In this document: one piece after another, positions 7,907 through 16,261 of the stretch | How the letters are laid out: the number at the start of each line of letters is the position of its first letter | Position numbering within the stretch: the stretch's first letter is position 1 | Assembly: GCF_007751035.1 (NCBI RefSeq) | Contig: NZ_CP036433.1 | Coordinates: forward strand, 3,329,001 to 3,393,000 | Length of the DNA stretch: 64,000 nucleotides | Source: Lignipirellula cremea | GTDB taxonomy: Bacteria; Planctomycetota; Planctomycetia; Pirellulales; Pirellulaceae | Direction of reading: 5' to 3' | The notes under the pieces: model-generated | The model's database searches: none | Told to the model about the DNA's origin: nothing | Seen by the model: the letters and a program-made list of their open reading frames with translations, nothing else | Translations under genes and position numbers: made by a program

Positions 7907-10063
7907 ATGTCTAGCGATTGGTTCTATCTGTCGGACGGAATGCAGCAGGGGCCCATCTCTGCGCAAGAACTGGAACGGCTGGCCCGGGAGGGCGAGCTGG
8001 ATCCCGACGCCAGGATCCGTCGCCAGGAGATGGACCGCTGGGAAACGGCGCTCCGGGTAAAAGACCTGTTCCCCGCGGCCGTCACGCAATCGGTTCCGCC
8101 GGCGACTTCTGACGACGGGATCGTCGACGTAGAGATCGTCGAAGTCGAGTCGACCGAGGCAGAACCGCCGGACGAGCCGCACCAGGAGCAATCGCAGGCA
8201 CAGCCGCGTCAGCATGCGCAGCCGCATCAGCAACCGGCGCCACAGCCGATTGACCCGGTCCAGGGTTTCATCGCGTCCTGTGCGGCGCCCGCTACCACGT
8301 TGACGGCATCTTCCCCTCCGGCCGTGCCGCCGGGATTATCGGCCCAGGCCGCCATGGAGGAGGCCGCCCGGCAGGCGAAGTCGGCGATTGGTACTCTCTC
8401 CCGCATGTTCAAGCAGCCTGCCCCGCTAGCGCACGCGTTGCTGCCGGCAGCATCGCCGGCGCCCGCTACCGCCGCATCCCACGGGGCCGCTCCGTCCGCG
8501 AAACCGACCTTGCGCGTTGTTCCTGGCTGGGAGCCGTCCACGCCCGGCATGGCGGCCGGGCCGGCAGCCAGATTGCCGGACGGCGTGTCCGAAGAACAGG
8601 TGCTTTGCCGCGTTGCCGTGGAATATCAGGGCGGCCATCCTGACGCCACGGATGCAGCCAATGGCGTGCTGTATCTGAGCAGGCAGCGTCTCGACTTTAT
8701 TGCGGACATGGCCGATTACGATCTGCAGCTTCCGCTCTCCCAGTTAAGCAGCATCCGGGAGCCGCGTCGCGGTTCTTACCCCAGGGCGATGCTCGAACAG
8801 GCGGCCAAGGCCAAAGTAGCGGCCGAGAACAGCAAGCTGCTGGCGAACTTCGCAGGGTCCATGATCGGCGGAATCGGCGGCCAGGCCGTGAAGGCGATCG
8901 GTAAATCGTCGGCCAGCAATGCGGGCAAGCTAGGACCCAAACCGACGAACCGGCTGACGGTGGTCGTACGGGATGGCGACGCCCGGCACAAAGCGTACTT
9001 CGACGTTTCCGGAAACGCGAATGAAGAAATGGAAGAGCAGGCCCAGACCTTCTGGATGAAGGCCTCAGCCGCGATCAGCGGGTCCGGCAAAAGCTCGTCA
9101 AAAAAGACAAAGATTCCCGCCGCCTATGGTACGGGAGACATGGCGAGCCACAGGTTGACGGGGGACGCCAGCTTCGCAGCCGGATCGAGATTTCGGGTGC
9201 GCCGGGGAGAAGAGATTTTTGGCCCGATGACCGGTCAGGAACTGGCGGGCCGGTTACACCGCGGCGAACTGCTGCCCACCGACATGATTGGAATGGAGAC
9301 GTGGATCCCGGTCGACGCGTTCGCCGAACTGGCCTCTACCTCTTTGGCCACTTCCGCCTCCAGCCCGCGGCATGCGGCGCCAGGCAAATCCTTTTCGGCG
9401 CCTGACTTGTCAGCGTTCGAGCCGGCAGACGACACGGAAAAGAAGCGTTCACCGTCCCGCTCCCGCAAACATACGGCTGGGCGATCTGCGGCCGCGGCCG
9501 GACTGGCCGCTGGAGCGGCAAAGCGGATGCGGGGCAAAGGTCCGTCTCTGTCTGCCGTCGGCATTGACGCCGATGGCGATGGCTTCTTAGAGACGGCCGG
9601 GCTGGATACCGACGGCGACGGCGCCATCGACACGATTGGCATCGACACCAATCACGACGGCCGGATCGATACCGTCGGCGCTGACTCCGACCAGGACGGC
9701 CGGATTGACGTCGTCGGGCTGGACACGGATTACGACGGCCAGATCGATACCATCGGCGTCGACACCGACCACGACGGCGAAGTCGACATCATGGGATTGG
9801 ACACCGACGACGACGGAGAAATCGACGAAGTCTACGATGCCATCGAAGAGGAGGAGTTCGATACAGACGAGGACGCGGACGTGGATGACGACGAAGAAGA
9901 CGACGAAGAAGACGACGAAGAAGACGACGACGAGGAAGACGACGAGGAAGACGACGAGGAAGACGACGAGGAAGACGAAGAAGACGAAGAAGACGAAGAA
10001 GACGAAGAAGACGATTTCGACGACTTCGAAGACGAAGACTTTGACGAAGAGGACGACGATTAG
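7907..10063 (+). CDS. GYF_2 domain protein with calcium-type 13-residue repeats and long acidic tail
   Basis: The 718-residue protein has an unusual architecture. A GYF_2/DUF4339 domain (residues about 3-50, WFYLSDGMQQGPISAQEL) is followed by a Pro/Gln/Ala-rich linker. A PH-like segment spans about 235-385 (LYLSRQRLDFIADMADYDLQLPLSQLSSI), then comes a second GYF-like domain (about 425-470, FRVRRGEEIFGPMTGQEL). Seven 13-residue units of the form DTDxDGxIDTxGx occupy residues about 554-644, and the protein ends in about 70 residues that are almost entirely Asp and Glu. The DxDxDGxxD spacing is that of EF-hand, dockerin or thrombospondin-3 calcium loops. There is no signal peptide, so it is probably cytoplasmic unless exported by another route. 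GYF domains bind proline-rich peptides. The function is unknown. Confidence 0.85.
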   Translation: MSSDWFYLSDGMQQGPISAQELERLAREGELDPDARIRRQEMDRWETALRVKDLFPAAVTQSVPPATSDDGIVDVEIVEVESTEAEPPDEPHQEQSQAQPRQHAQPHQQPAPQPIDPVQGFIASCAAPATTLTASSPPAVPPGLSAQAAMEEAARQAKSAIGTLSRMFKQPAPLAHALLPAASPAPATAASHGAAPSAKPTLRVVPGWEPSTPGMAAGPAARLPDGVSEEQVLCRVAVEYQGGHPDATDAANGVLYLSRQRLDFIADMADYDLQLPLSQLSSIREPRRGSYPRAMLEQAAKAKVAAENSKLLANFAGSMIGGIGGQAVKAIGKSSASNAGKLGPKPTNRLTVVVRDGDARHKAYFDVSGNANEEMEEQAQTFWMKASAAISGSGKSSSKKTKIPAAYGTGDMASHRLTGDASFAAGSRFRVRRGEEIFGPMTGQELAGRLHRGELLPTDMIGMETWIPVDAFAELASTSLATSASSPRHAAPGKSFSAPDLSAFEPADDTEKKRSPSRSRKHTAGRSAAAAGLAAGAAKRMRGKGPSLSAVGIDADGDGFLETAGLDTDGDGAIDTIGIDTNHDGRIDTVGADSDQDGRIDVVGLDTDYDGQIDTIGVDTDHDGEVDIMGLDTDDDGEIDEVYDAIEEEEFDTDEDADVDDDEEDDEEDDEEDDDEEDDEEDDEEDDEEDEEDEEDEEDEEDDFDDFEDEDFDEEDDD
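9566..9838 (+). repeat. seven 39-bp coding repeats (calcium-loop units)
   Basis: Seven in-frame 39-bp units each encode 13 residues starting DxDxDG or DxNxDG. Synonymous differences between units are common while the aspartates and the central DG are fixed. That points to an old array kept by protein-level selection rather than a recent slippage product. The DNA that follows (about 9880-10060) is GAC/GAA/GAG simple sequence coding for the acidic tail. Confidence 0.85.
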
Positions 10064-10096
10064 TCGGGTCCAGGACGCGTCGTGATGGCGGCGAGG

Positions 10097-10597
10097 CTAT
10101 TCGTCCTCGAACGCTTCTTCTTCGTCGAAATCGCCAGAGGCCGCCTCGTGCAGGATCTCGCACCACTCGCGATCGCCTTCGGTGAGCGGGGCGATCTCGG
10201 CCTGCTCCAGTTGGCGGGAGACTTCCTCCGGCAAGCGATACAGGCTTTGCCGGCCGCGCGAGGGGACCGGTTCTTTCAGCAACTGGGCGTTCTCCAGCAG
10301 CCAGCAATACGGGCCGCCGGCCCAGGGATTATCTGCCAGGTCGTCGCTGTATTGCACGACATCCACCAGATCCGCAAAGCCGATGATCTGGCCAAAGGTA
10401 AACACCTCGGGCAGGTCGTGCAGTTCCGGAACCTCGCGATAGATTTCGACGATATCGCCGTCGTACAGGCCTGCGTGGATCGCGATGCGTCCCCTGTATT
10501 TGGTGGTCCAACCGCGATTCTCTACGTCCTTGACGCCAGCGCAGATCGCCCAGGCGTAAGGTTGCCGCACCGAAAGACAACGCACCGGTTCCGACAT
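10097..10597 (-). CDS. ASCH domain-containing protein
   Basis: The 166-residue protein begins MSEPVRCLSVRQPYAWAICAG, the entry strand and helix of an ASCH/PUA-like domain, and continues with GVKDVENRGWTTKYRGRIAIHAG. The ENRxW and RGxIxIHAG motifs are typical of ASCH proteins, which bind RNA or modified nucleobases and nucleosides. The C-terminal third is acidic and not recognised. I chose the ATG at 10597 because conservation starts there; the upstream GTG or other starts would add residues unrelated to the family. It converges with the GYF gene, leaving a 33-base gap, and has the OleA-like gene upstream on the same strand. Confidence 0.85.
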   Translation of the reverse strand: MSEPVRCLSVRQPYAWAICAGVKDVENRGWTTKYRGRIAIHAGLYDGDIVEIYREVPELHDLPEVFTFGQIIGFADLVDVVQYSDDLADNPWAGGPYCWLLENAQLLKEPVPSRGRQSLYRLPEEVSRQLEQAEIAPLTEGDREWCEILHEAASGDFDEEEAFEDE

Positions 10598-10667
10598 CAA
10601 GGGACTCGAACAATCGACAGAAAAAGGAAGCACCCCGATCCGGCCCTGCACGCCGTACCGGGCAGGA

Positions 10668-11795
10668 CTACAGGGCGGCGATCGAGGGGGTCGGCGGGTG
10701 CAGCACCGCGTGTTCGCTGGGGGTTAGTTCCCCTTTAACCAGCGTATGCTGCCAGGCGGCGCCCAGCATCAGGCAGTTGATGCCGGAGCCGATGCCGAAC
10801 ATGCCGATGTTGTCGCCGGGGCCGGCAAAGCCGCATTCCAGACCGCGGGCCATGGTGATCGGCAGGGCGACAGAGCCCGTGTTGCCCAGCCATTCCAGCG
10901 TGGCGAAGTCCCGGGCGGGATCGGCGCCGAGGGCTTCAAGCATCATCTTGCGATGGCCCGAGCCGACCTGGTGGCAGAACGTTTTGTGGATATCCTGGGG
11001 CCGCCAGCCGCTTTCGTGCTGGAAGTCCTTGAAGGTTTCCACGCCGGTGGCGATGCCTTCGTGCATTAGCCGCTCGGAGTCGGTCTCCATGAGCGGGGCC
11101 ATCCCGCCGGCGGCCGCTTCGTCGGAGCCGCTGTGGCACAGCTCGTGGAATTCGCTGTGGGCCCGGGAACAGGCGGCCAGCAGGCGGTTGCCGGTCTGGC
11201 TCTGCTTCGCCGAGGTGAGCAGAATGCCGCAGCTGCCGGAGCCAATCGTCAGCGAAGCAACGGCCGATTTGATCTTGGCGCGGGTGAGGGCCGTATCACG
11301 ATTGAGCGAGTTGATGGTCGTTTCCACCAGTTCGCGGCTGCCTTCGCTGCCGACAACCAGGCCGGCTGAAACCTGCCCCAGCTCGATCATGTTGGCGACC
11401 TGCAGGACGCCGTTGAGCAGTCCCAGGCAGGCGTTGGAGACATCGTAAATGAGGCAATTATTGGGCAGACGCAGGCCATGATGCACGCGGCAGGCGGTGG
11501 CTGGCTCTAAATGATCGCGACAGACAGAAGCGTGGATCAGCACGCCGATCTGGCTGCGATCGATGCCGCTGGCGAGGATCGCTTTTTCGCCGCTTTCGAT
11601 GCTTTTCTGGCTGGGAAGCACGCCCCGCGCCCAGAAGCGTCGCTCGCGGATACCCGTCATCAGCTCCAGGCGGCCCGCTGGGAGCCGCAAACGCTGGTAC
11701 AAGGGTTCCAGGCGGGATTCGATTTCTTCCGAGGAAACAACCTCTTCGGGCAGCGTATAACCGAACGACTCTACGCAGACCTGTTGATAACGCAT
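10668..11795 (-). CDS. OleA-like 3-oxoacyl-ACP synthase III family condensing enzyme
   Basis: The 375-residue protein has the thiolase-fold triad Cys123 (VSNACLGLL), His275 (CHQVGSGH) and Asn305 (LGNTGSV). It also has Glu97 in SVCRDHLEPATAC, exactly 26 residues before the Cys. That spacing is the same as Glu117/Cys143 in OleA, which joins two fatty acyl-CoAs head to head, and FabH lacks the glutamate. TGIRERRFW near residue 48 is another OleA-like block. OleA makes beta-keto acids that OleB/C/D convert to long-chain olefins, but no oleB, oleC or oleD lies in this window, so the partner enzymes are elsewhere or the product is used differently. The ATG at 11795 fits the family start; nine extra codons upstream do not. 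Confidence 0.85.
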   Translation of the reverse strand: MRYQQVCVESFGYTLPEEVVSSEEIESRLEPLYQRLRLPAGRLELMTGIRERRFWARGVLPSQKSIESGEKAILASGIDRSQIGVLIHASVCRDHLEPATACRVHHGLRLPNNCLIYDVSNACLGLLNGVLQVANMIELGQVSAGLVVGSEGSRELVETTINSLNRDTALTRAKIKSAVASLTIGSGSCGILLTSAKQSQTGNRLLAACSRAHSEFHELCHSGSDEAAAGGMAPLMETDSERLMHEGIATGVETFKDFQHESGWRPQDIHKTFCHQVGSGHRKMMLEALGADPARDFATLEWLGNTGSVALPITMARGLECGFAGPGDNIGMFGIGSGINCLMLGAAWQHTLVKGELTPSEHAVLHPPTPSIAAL

Positions 11796-11822
11796 GCGAC
11801 GCCTTCGCAAGAGAAACGGCAA

Positions 11823-12255
11823 AAAAAGGGAATGGCAACGCCTGGGGAGCGGCCATCGTCGGCCGCAATCCAGGGAGAGGAATCGTCAGGGCGGATCCGC
11901 GGGCGAAATTTTCGCCGCCTGATTCGGGTCGCCTGGCTCCCTTTCTGGCTTCATCGTGACCCAGAAAAACCTACAATAACGGCGCCTGGCGGATTCGTAA
12001 ACCAGTTCAGGCGGGAAGGTCCGCCGGCAAAGTCCGTGGGACCGTTGCAGGGCAAAAAAGTGCTGGCGCCGAAAACGCTTGCACAAGATGTAGGGCAATT
12101 ATCATAAACCTGATCTAGATGGGCGAACCGCTTGCGTTTTGGTGATTCGCCTCCTAAACTCCCAAACATCTTGCAAACCCATTCAATTCTTCGCACCCAT
12201 AACAATCAGGAGGGTTGTTTCAAGGCGGAAATTGGGTCGGCCGCTCCCGTAACGG
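11823..12255. other. intergenic region, divergent gene starts
   Basis: This stretch between the OleA-like gene (leftward) and the next plus-strand genes is less GC-rich than its surroundings. It holds a 15-bp palindrome, GGCGAAATTTTCGCC (11902-11916). It also has an AGGAGGG sequence near 12209 that is too far (about 40 bases) from the small ORF start at 12256 to be its ribosome binding site. A 110-codon frame here (12132-12464) has no recognisable features and poor composition, and I do not call it a gene. Confidence 0.4.
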
Positions 12256-12423
12256 ATGAACGCAGCGAGCCAGCAGTCTCAGGATTTATCTCGGGAAGAG
12301 TTCTCGGTCACTCGGCAATCTTACGTGCCGTATCCCTTCGGAACAAGACTTCCCCAGCCGCTTTTGCGGCGTCATATCAGGTTACTGTCCTGGTTTACAG
12401 CAGAATCGCCGTTGCGCTGGTAG
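12256..12423 (+). CDS. possible 55-residue small protein
   Basis: This short ORF is bounded by an in-frame stop just upstream (TAA at 12250) and starts at the first ATG. The product begins MNAASQQSQDLSREEF and ends LLSWFTAESPLRW. It is rich in Arg and Pro, with a cluster of aromatic and basic residues in the C-terminal half and no signal peptide or membrane helix. Third codon positions look moderately G/C-biased by eye, which is compatible with coding. There is no clear ribosome binding site, as is common here. I do not recognise the family. It lies 67 bases before the amidotransferase-like gene and could share its transcript. Confidence 0.35.
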   Translation: MNAASQQSQDLSREEFSVTRQSYVPYPFGTRLPQPLLRRHIRLLSWFTAESPLRW

Positions 12424-12490
12424 CGCATCAAATTTTTCTCTGTTTATTTAGTTGGACGCCCTAGCACGGCGTCTCCCCTGGAGTGTCAGG

Positions 12491-13255
12491 ATGCACTGCA
12501 AGCCTCTGATTGGATTGAACGCAGATTTTCGGGCCACGCGTAAGGATTCGCCTGCCTTTTCCTACCTGATGTCCGGCTATTACGACGCCGTCATCGCAAC
12601 GGGAGGCATTCCCGTGATCGTCCCCCCGCTTGAGGACGAAGCAGATCTCCACAGCGTACTCGACCAGTTGCAAGGATTTGTCCTTGTCGGCGGAGCCGAC
12701 CTCGATCCGCGGCGTGATGGATTCATGCTGCACCCGGCCATGAGGTTACTGGAACCGCGACGCGAAACATTTGATCGCATGCTTGCCGGCGTGCTGACCG
12801 AACGCCGGATGCCGGTGTTTGGCATCGGCGGCGGGATGCAGCTGTTGAATGTCGCGCAGGGCGGCAATCTTATGTTCCACCTGCCGGAAGATATGCCGGG
12901 CGCCTTGCCGCACAAGGATCCCCAGGATCCGGCTCATCGCCACGGTCTGGAAATTGCCCCCGATTCGCTGATGGAACGCGTGTTTGGCGATGGCGAAATT
13001 CGCGTCAACAGCATGCACCACATGGCGGTCGACGATCTGGCTCCCGGTTTCCGCGTTACGGCTCGCTGCCCCGACGGCGTGATCGAAGCGTTCGAAAGCG
13101 CGATCCCCGATTGGCTAGTGGTGGGCACCCAGTTCCACCCCGAAGCCGAATCGGCCTCGGCCATTGATATCCGCATTTTCGATGAGTTCATTATGGGCGT
13201 GAAAGAACGGATGACCCAGACGGCTCCTCTCGATGAAGTGCGCATGGTCGCCTAG
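12491..13255 (+). CDS. class I glutamine amidotransferase-like protein (peptidase C26/PuuD type) lacking the nucleophile
   Basis: The 254-residue protein has the fold and order of gamma-glutamyl-gamma-aminobutyrate hydrolases: PLIGLNADFR at the start, GGIPVIVPP, FVLVGGADLDP (oxyanion region), a nucleophile elbow and a C-terminal HPE motif (His216-Pro-Glu218 in GTQFHPEAES). In active members the elbow reads GIC(R/G)G; here it is GIGGGMQ, with Gly113 (codon GGC at 12827) where the catalytic Cys should be. The remaining family residues are kept, so this is a conserved protein that has lost hydrolase chemistry, not a decayed gene. It may bind glutamyl compounds as a sensor or regulator. GGAG lies 8 bases before the ATG. 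Confidence 0.85.
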   Translation: MHCKPLIGLNADFRATRKDSPAFSYLMSGYYDAVIATGGIPVIVPPLEDEADLHSVLDQLQGFVLVGGADLDPRRDGFMLHPAMRLLEPRRETFDRMLAGVLTERRMPVFGIGGGMQLLNVAQGGNLMFHLPEDMPGALPHKDPQDPAHRHGLEIAPDSLMERVFGDGEIRVNSMHHMAVDDLAPGFRVTARCPDGVIEAFESAIPDWLVVGTQFHPEAESASAIDIRIFDEFIMGVKERMTQTAPLDEVRMVA

Positions 13256-13620
13256 TTCCCCGAGCGATTTCCTCAACCCGGCCGTCGATGGCGGCCGACT
13301 ACAGCTACGGGGGGGATTTTTCCGCCCTGTGCTAACGGTGACAAAAATTCCTGGCGGCAACGCAGGCCACCCGTGGGACGCCCCCAGAGCGACCCGCTGT
13401 CCGCAACGCCCCGGGGACTTCCGGTTCCGGCCTGCCCGCTCTTAAGCGAGCCGAAGTTGCGTCGGCCTGGGGAACAAAATCCCAGGTCGATACGGCGGAC
13501 GCACCTGCTGACAGAGTGGAACGGAAGGAAGGGAAACTGGGTCGATGCTACATCGATCCCACAAACCGTTTGCCCTTCGCCACGGATGTCGAAGGGGAAA
13601 CTTACCTCAAGGATGAGGCA
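13256..13620. other. intergenic region without a supported gene
   Basis: These 365 bases separate the amidotransferase-like gene from the AnmK-like gene. The AnmK frame stays open back to 13516, but those 35 codons show no family similarity. An AAGGA sequence sits 9 bases before the ATG at 13621, so I treat the upstream part as untranslated leader. No hairpin with a T run and no clear promoter is visible. Confidence 0.4.
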
Positions 13621-14655
13621 ATGGCAGCAGCGGCGCAATCTTTGACTCGCCGCACGCTGGGCATGTGCGCCAGCGCCGATGGCGAACGCCTGTGCGGCGC
13701 TGCGGTGGCGGCTTCCGGCAACGGACTCCGCATGCGCTTGAAACTGGTGGCGGCCGCCAATCTTCCGCTGCCGCCCCACTTGACCCAGAACCTGCTCCAG
13801 CTGCAGAAGCCCGGCGGATCCGACGGCGTACTGCTATCACTGCTGCGTCAGGAAATGGCCGATCAAATGGTGCAGCTGGCGGCCCTGTTGACTGGTCGAC
13901 TGGAAGAGCACGCGGCCCCACTGTCGATTGGCGTAGGCGACTGGCTGCTGGTCGACGAACATCATCCAGGCGCGCTGCCCACTCCCTGTTCTATCTGCGA
14001 TACGCATCGCCTGGCCGAATTGACCGGCTTGACGGTGGTCGATGATTTTGCCGCCCGGGATCTGGCGGCTGGCGGGAACGGGATGGTGCTTTCGCTTTTG
14101 CCGTACTGGCTGCTGCTGGCGGATCGCTCAATGACGGCGCCGGAACGGATTGCCCGGGTGCTGATCGAACGGTTGTCGACAAGCGAAGAGTTCCGAATGA
14201 CCTATCTGCCGCCGCACGCCGTGCTGGCGGACTGGTTGCCGCCGGTGCATTGTGAAACGGTTTCCTCGGCCGAGGCGGCGGTGGACCTGTTGCTGGAGCG
14301 AACTTCCCCCCGGGCCGACGAGCCGCCGCTTTGGCCAGAGGTCGCTGGCGCCGTGTTCGACGATCCGATCGACTTTGACTGGCATAGCGCGGTGCAAACC
14401 GTGTTGCCGCACGGACACGCCGTACCGCTGGCGGACTTCCACTTTGATTCCGACTCCCTGCCGGCCGCCGCCTGGGCGACGCTGGCGCTGTTGCATCTCG
14501 ACCAGGCTCCGGCCAACATGCCGCACATGACGGGGGCCGAAACGCGGCGTTTGCTGGGACGATTAACGCCTGGCAGCCCTCACCTGTGGAGCCGCCTGCT
14601 CAGAGAGATGCACAAGGTGCAACCGGAAACAATGTCGCTGCTGCGGGCGATCTGA
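13621..14655 (+). CDS. degenerate AnmK-like (anhydro-N-acetylmuramic acid kinase family) protein
   Basis: The 344-residue protein matches the AnmK fold. A family-typical block VVDDFAARDLAAGGNG lies at residues about 139-154, and the C-terminal part (HMTGAETRRLLGRLTPG) aligns with the end of short family members. AnmK phosphorylates anhydro-MurNAc during cell-wall recycling and needs an N-terminal phosphate loop of the form GxMSGTSxDGxD. Here the corresponding stretch reads LGMCASADGERLCG (residues 13-26): the SGTS core and the second aspartate are gone. It is therefore unlikely to bind ATP normally. Planctomycetes often carry a second, full AnmK, so this may be a regulatory paralogue. AAGGA precedes the ATG. 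It converges with the next minus-strand block. Confidence 0.65.
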   Translation: MAAAAQSLTRRTLGMCASADGERLCGAAVAASGNGLRMRLKLVAAANLPLPPHLTQNLLQLQKPGGSDGVLLSLLRQEMADQMVQLAALLTGRLEEHAAPLSIGVGDWLLVDEHHPGALPTPCSICDTHRLAELTGLTVVDDFAARDLAAGGNGMVLSLLPYWLLLADRSMTAPERIARVLIERLSTSEEFRMTYLPPHAVLADWLPPVHCETVSSAEAAVDLLLERTSPRADEPPLWPEVAGAVFDDPIDFDWHSAVQTVLPHGHAVPLADFHFDSDSLPAAAWATLALLHLDQAPANMPHMTGAETRRLLGRLTPGSPHLWSRLLREMHKVQPETMSLLRAI

Positions 14656-14712
14656 CGTCGCTGCAGCGGGCGGCCTGAAGCGGGACAATCGCAGCCCCGA
14701 CGATCGACCAGA

Positions 14713-16212
14713 TTAGCCGCCGGACTTGGCCGCGTTGAGTTCTTTCAAGAGTTCGTTGGCCAGGTCGGCGGCCAGGAACTTGTAGATCAGGTCGCGTGAT
14801 TCCTGGAACATGGGATCGATGCGTGATTTGAGCCGAACGTCTTTCGTGGCGTAGCGTTTCTGGAATGTGCCCAGCTCGTTGATCATGTCGGACAGGGTGT
14901 TGAAGCTGCGCACCTCGGCGATGATTTTTTCGGCTTCGTCGTACTTTTCCTTTTCGATCCGCGTTCGCACCTGGGAGGCCAGCACCTGGCGACGGGCCAC
15001 CAGGTCCATCACGCGGGCCTGAAAACCGCTGTTCACACTTTCCGCTTCCAGCCGCAGTTCGTCTTCGTAAATTTCCGCGGTGACGCTCTCTTCCGCCCCG
15101 GGGATCAACGGCAGACGAGCCAGCAGGCGATCGCCGCTTTTGATATAGAGCAGCCTTACGGGCGATTCGCCTTTTGGGATATTCAGGGCGCCCCTCCAGT
15201 CGGTTTCACCCAGTAGTTCGCTGCGGCCGGTCAGCAGGTTTTTCTCGTAGATTTCGTAACCAGGCAGCGGGGCGGGCGCGGGATTAGTGTTTGAAACGCG
15301 GCTTTCCAGCTGCAGCAGGGTTTCCTGGAAGGGCGGTTCGATAGCCACCGCTAGACGCAAGGTGCGGCGGCCTGACTTGCCGGCCAGCGGGGATCGCATG
15401 CCGGAAAACACCTCGCAGTGCAACTCGACGCCGTCGCGGCTGCGGGTGACCATGTAGGTCCAGGGGATTTCCTGGATGGCCTGGGGTTTCCCCATCCGGT
15501 TGTTGCGGCGGATGATGGGCCGAAAGACGGAATCGATCTTCGGCAAGGCCGGGTGATCGTCGCCAACGATCAGGCAGCCTGCGCGAATCTGCACGCGTGC
15601 ATAATCGGCCCGTACTTTGTGGGATTCTCCGCCGTCGATTTCTTCCCGCTCGCCGGAGTAGCCTTCTTCGATACGCACCAGCGGCAGGAACGATTCGGCC
15701 ACGGCCTCGTAAGCCAGATACGGCAGCAGCGAGCGCTGCTGGGTCGTACGATAGCGGATTGGTCCCCAGGTGCGCGTGCGGCAATCCAACTCCCGGGCGG
15801 CCACATAGTAGGTAAAGGTGTCCGCCAGAACGGAGACCAGAATCAGCTTGTCGCCAGCGAGGACTTTTGCCTGAAAGTCGGGATCGGTGCGGGCGGCGAG
15901 GTCGATCCGGTCCGCGGTCAGCGCTTCCATGTTATGGGCGATATCCCAGACCAGCTGGGGCGGCGGTTCGGCGAAATGCAGGTTCCAGGCGCCGCCGATG
16001 TAAGCTTCGGTCGAGTCGAAAATGCGTTTCTCGGTCTCCTCCCGGAAACGCGGGGTCAGCTCGGGCGAATCGCCAAACGCCAACCAGACTTCGATCTCGT
16101 AGGGCGAGTAATCCCAGATCTCTTGCGCAGCAGCGGGCGAAACAGCGCACCCGGCGAAGAAAGCGAAACAGATCGCAAAGGCTGCGTTAATCAGCGGAGG
16201 AACTCGAGACAT
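14713..16212 (-). CDS. secreted protein of unknown function, end of the ExbBD-linked block
   Basis: The 499-residue protein has a signal peptide (residues about 1-29, hydrophobic core INAAFAICFAFFAGCAV, cleavage near AAAQE). I recognise no enzyme domain. Visible features are a mostly beta N-terminal half beginning EIWDYSPYEIEVWLAFGD, a central EIYEKNLLTGRSELLGETDWRG segment that resembles a carboxypeptidase-regulatory-like beta domain, and a C-terminal helical region rich in Lys and Glu (RRQVLASQVRTRIEKEKYDEA). It follows the solute-binding-domain gene by 49 bases on the same strand and is probably cotranscribed. Location is probably periplasmic. Function is unknown; partnership with the upstream proteins is inferred from order only. 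Confidence 0.8.
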   Translation of the reverse strand: MSRVPPLINAAFAICFAFFAGCAVSPAAAQEIWDYSPYEIEVWLAFGDSPELTPRFREETEKRIFDSTEAYIGGAWNLHFAEPPPQLVWDIAHNMEALTADRIDLAARTDPDFQAKVLAGDKLILVSVLADTFTYYVAARELDCRTRTWGPIRYRTTQQRSLLPYLAYEAVAESFLPLVRIEEGYSGEREEIDGGESHKVRADYARVQIRAGCLIVGDDHPALPKIDSVFRPIIRRNNRMGKPQAIQEIPWTYMVTRSRDGVELHCEVFSGMRSPLAGKSGRRTLRLAVAIEPPFQETLLQLESRVSNTNPAPAPLPGYEIYEKNLLTGRSELLGETDWRGALNIPKGESPVRLLYIKSGDRLLARLPLIPGAEESVTAEIYEDELRLEAESVNSGFQARVMDLVARRQVLASQVRTRIEKEKYDEAEKIIAEVRSFNTLSDMINELGTFQKRYATKDVRLKSRIDPMFQESRDLIYKFLAADLANELLKELNAAKSGG

Positions 16213-16261
16213 AGCGTAACTGCAATCTCCGTGGCGGCTGACGCCGGGAGGAAGGCTTCAA

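Noticed and set aside
9566-9838. 39-bp repeats considered as a CRISPR or minisatellite
   Set aside because: In frame, with synonymous divergence and fixed aspartates; coding repeat.
12132-12464. 110-codon plus-strand frame in the gap before the amidotransferase-like gene
   Set aside because: No family features or start context; the shorter frame at 12256-12423 has better composition.
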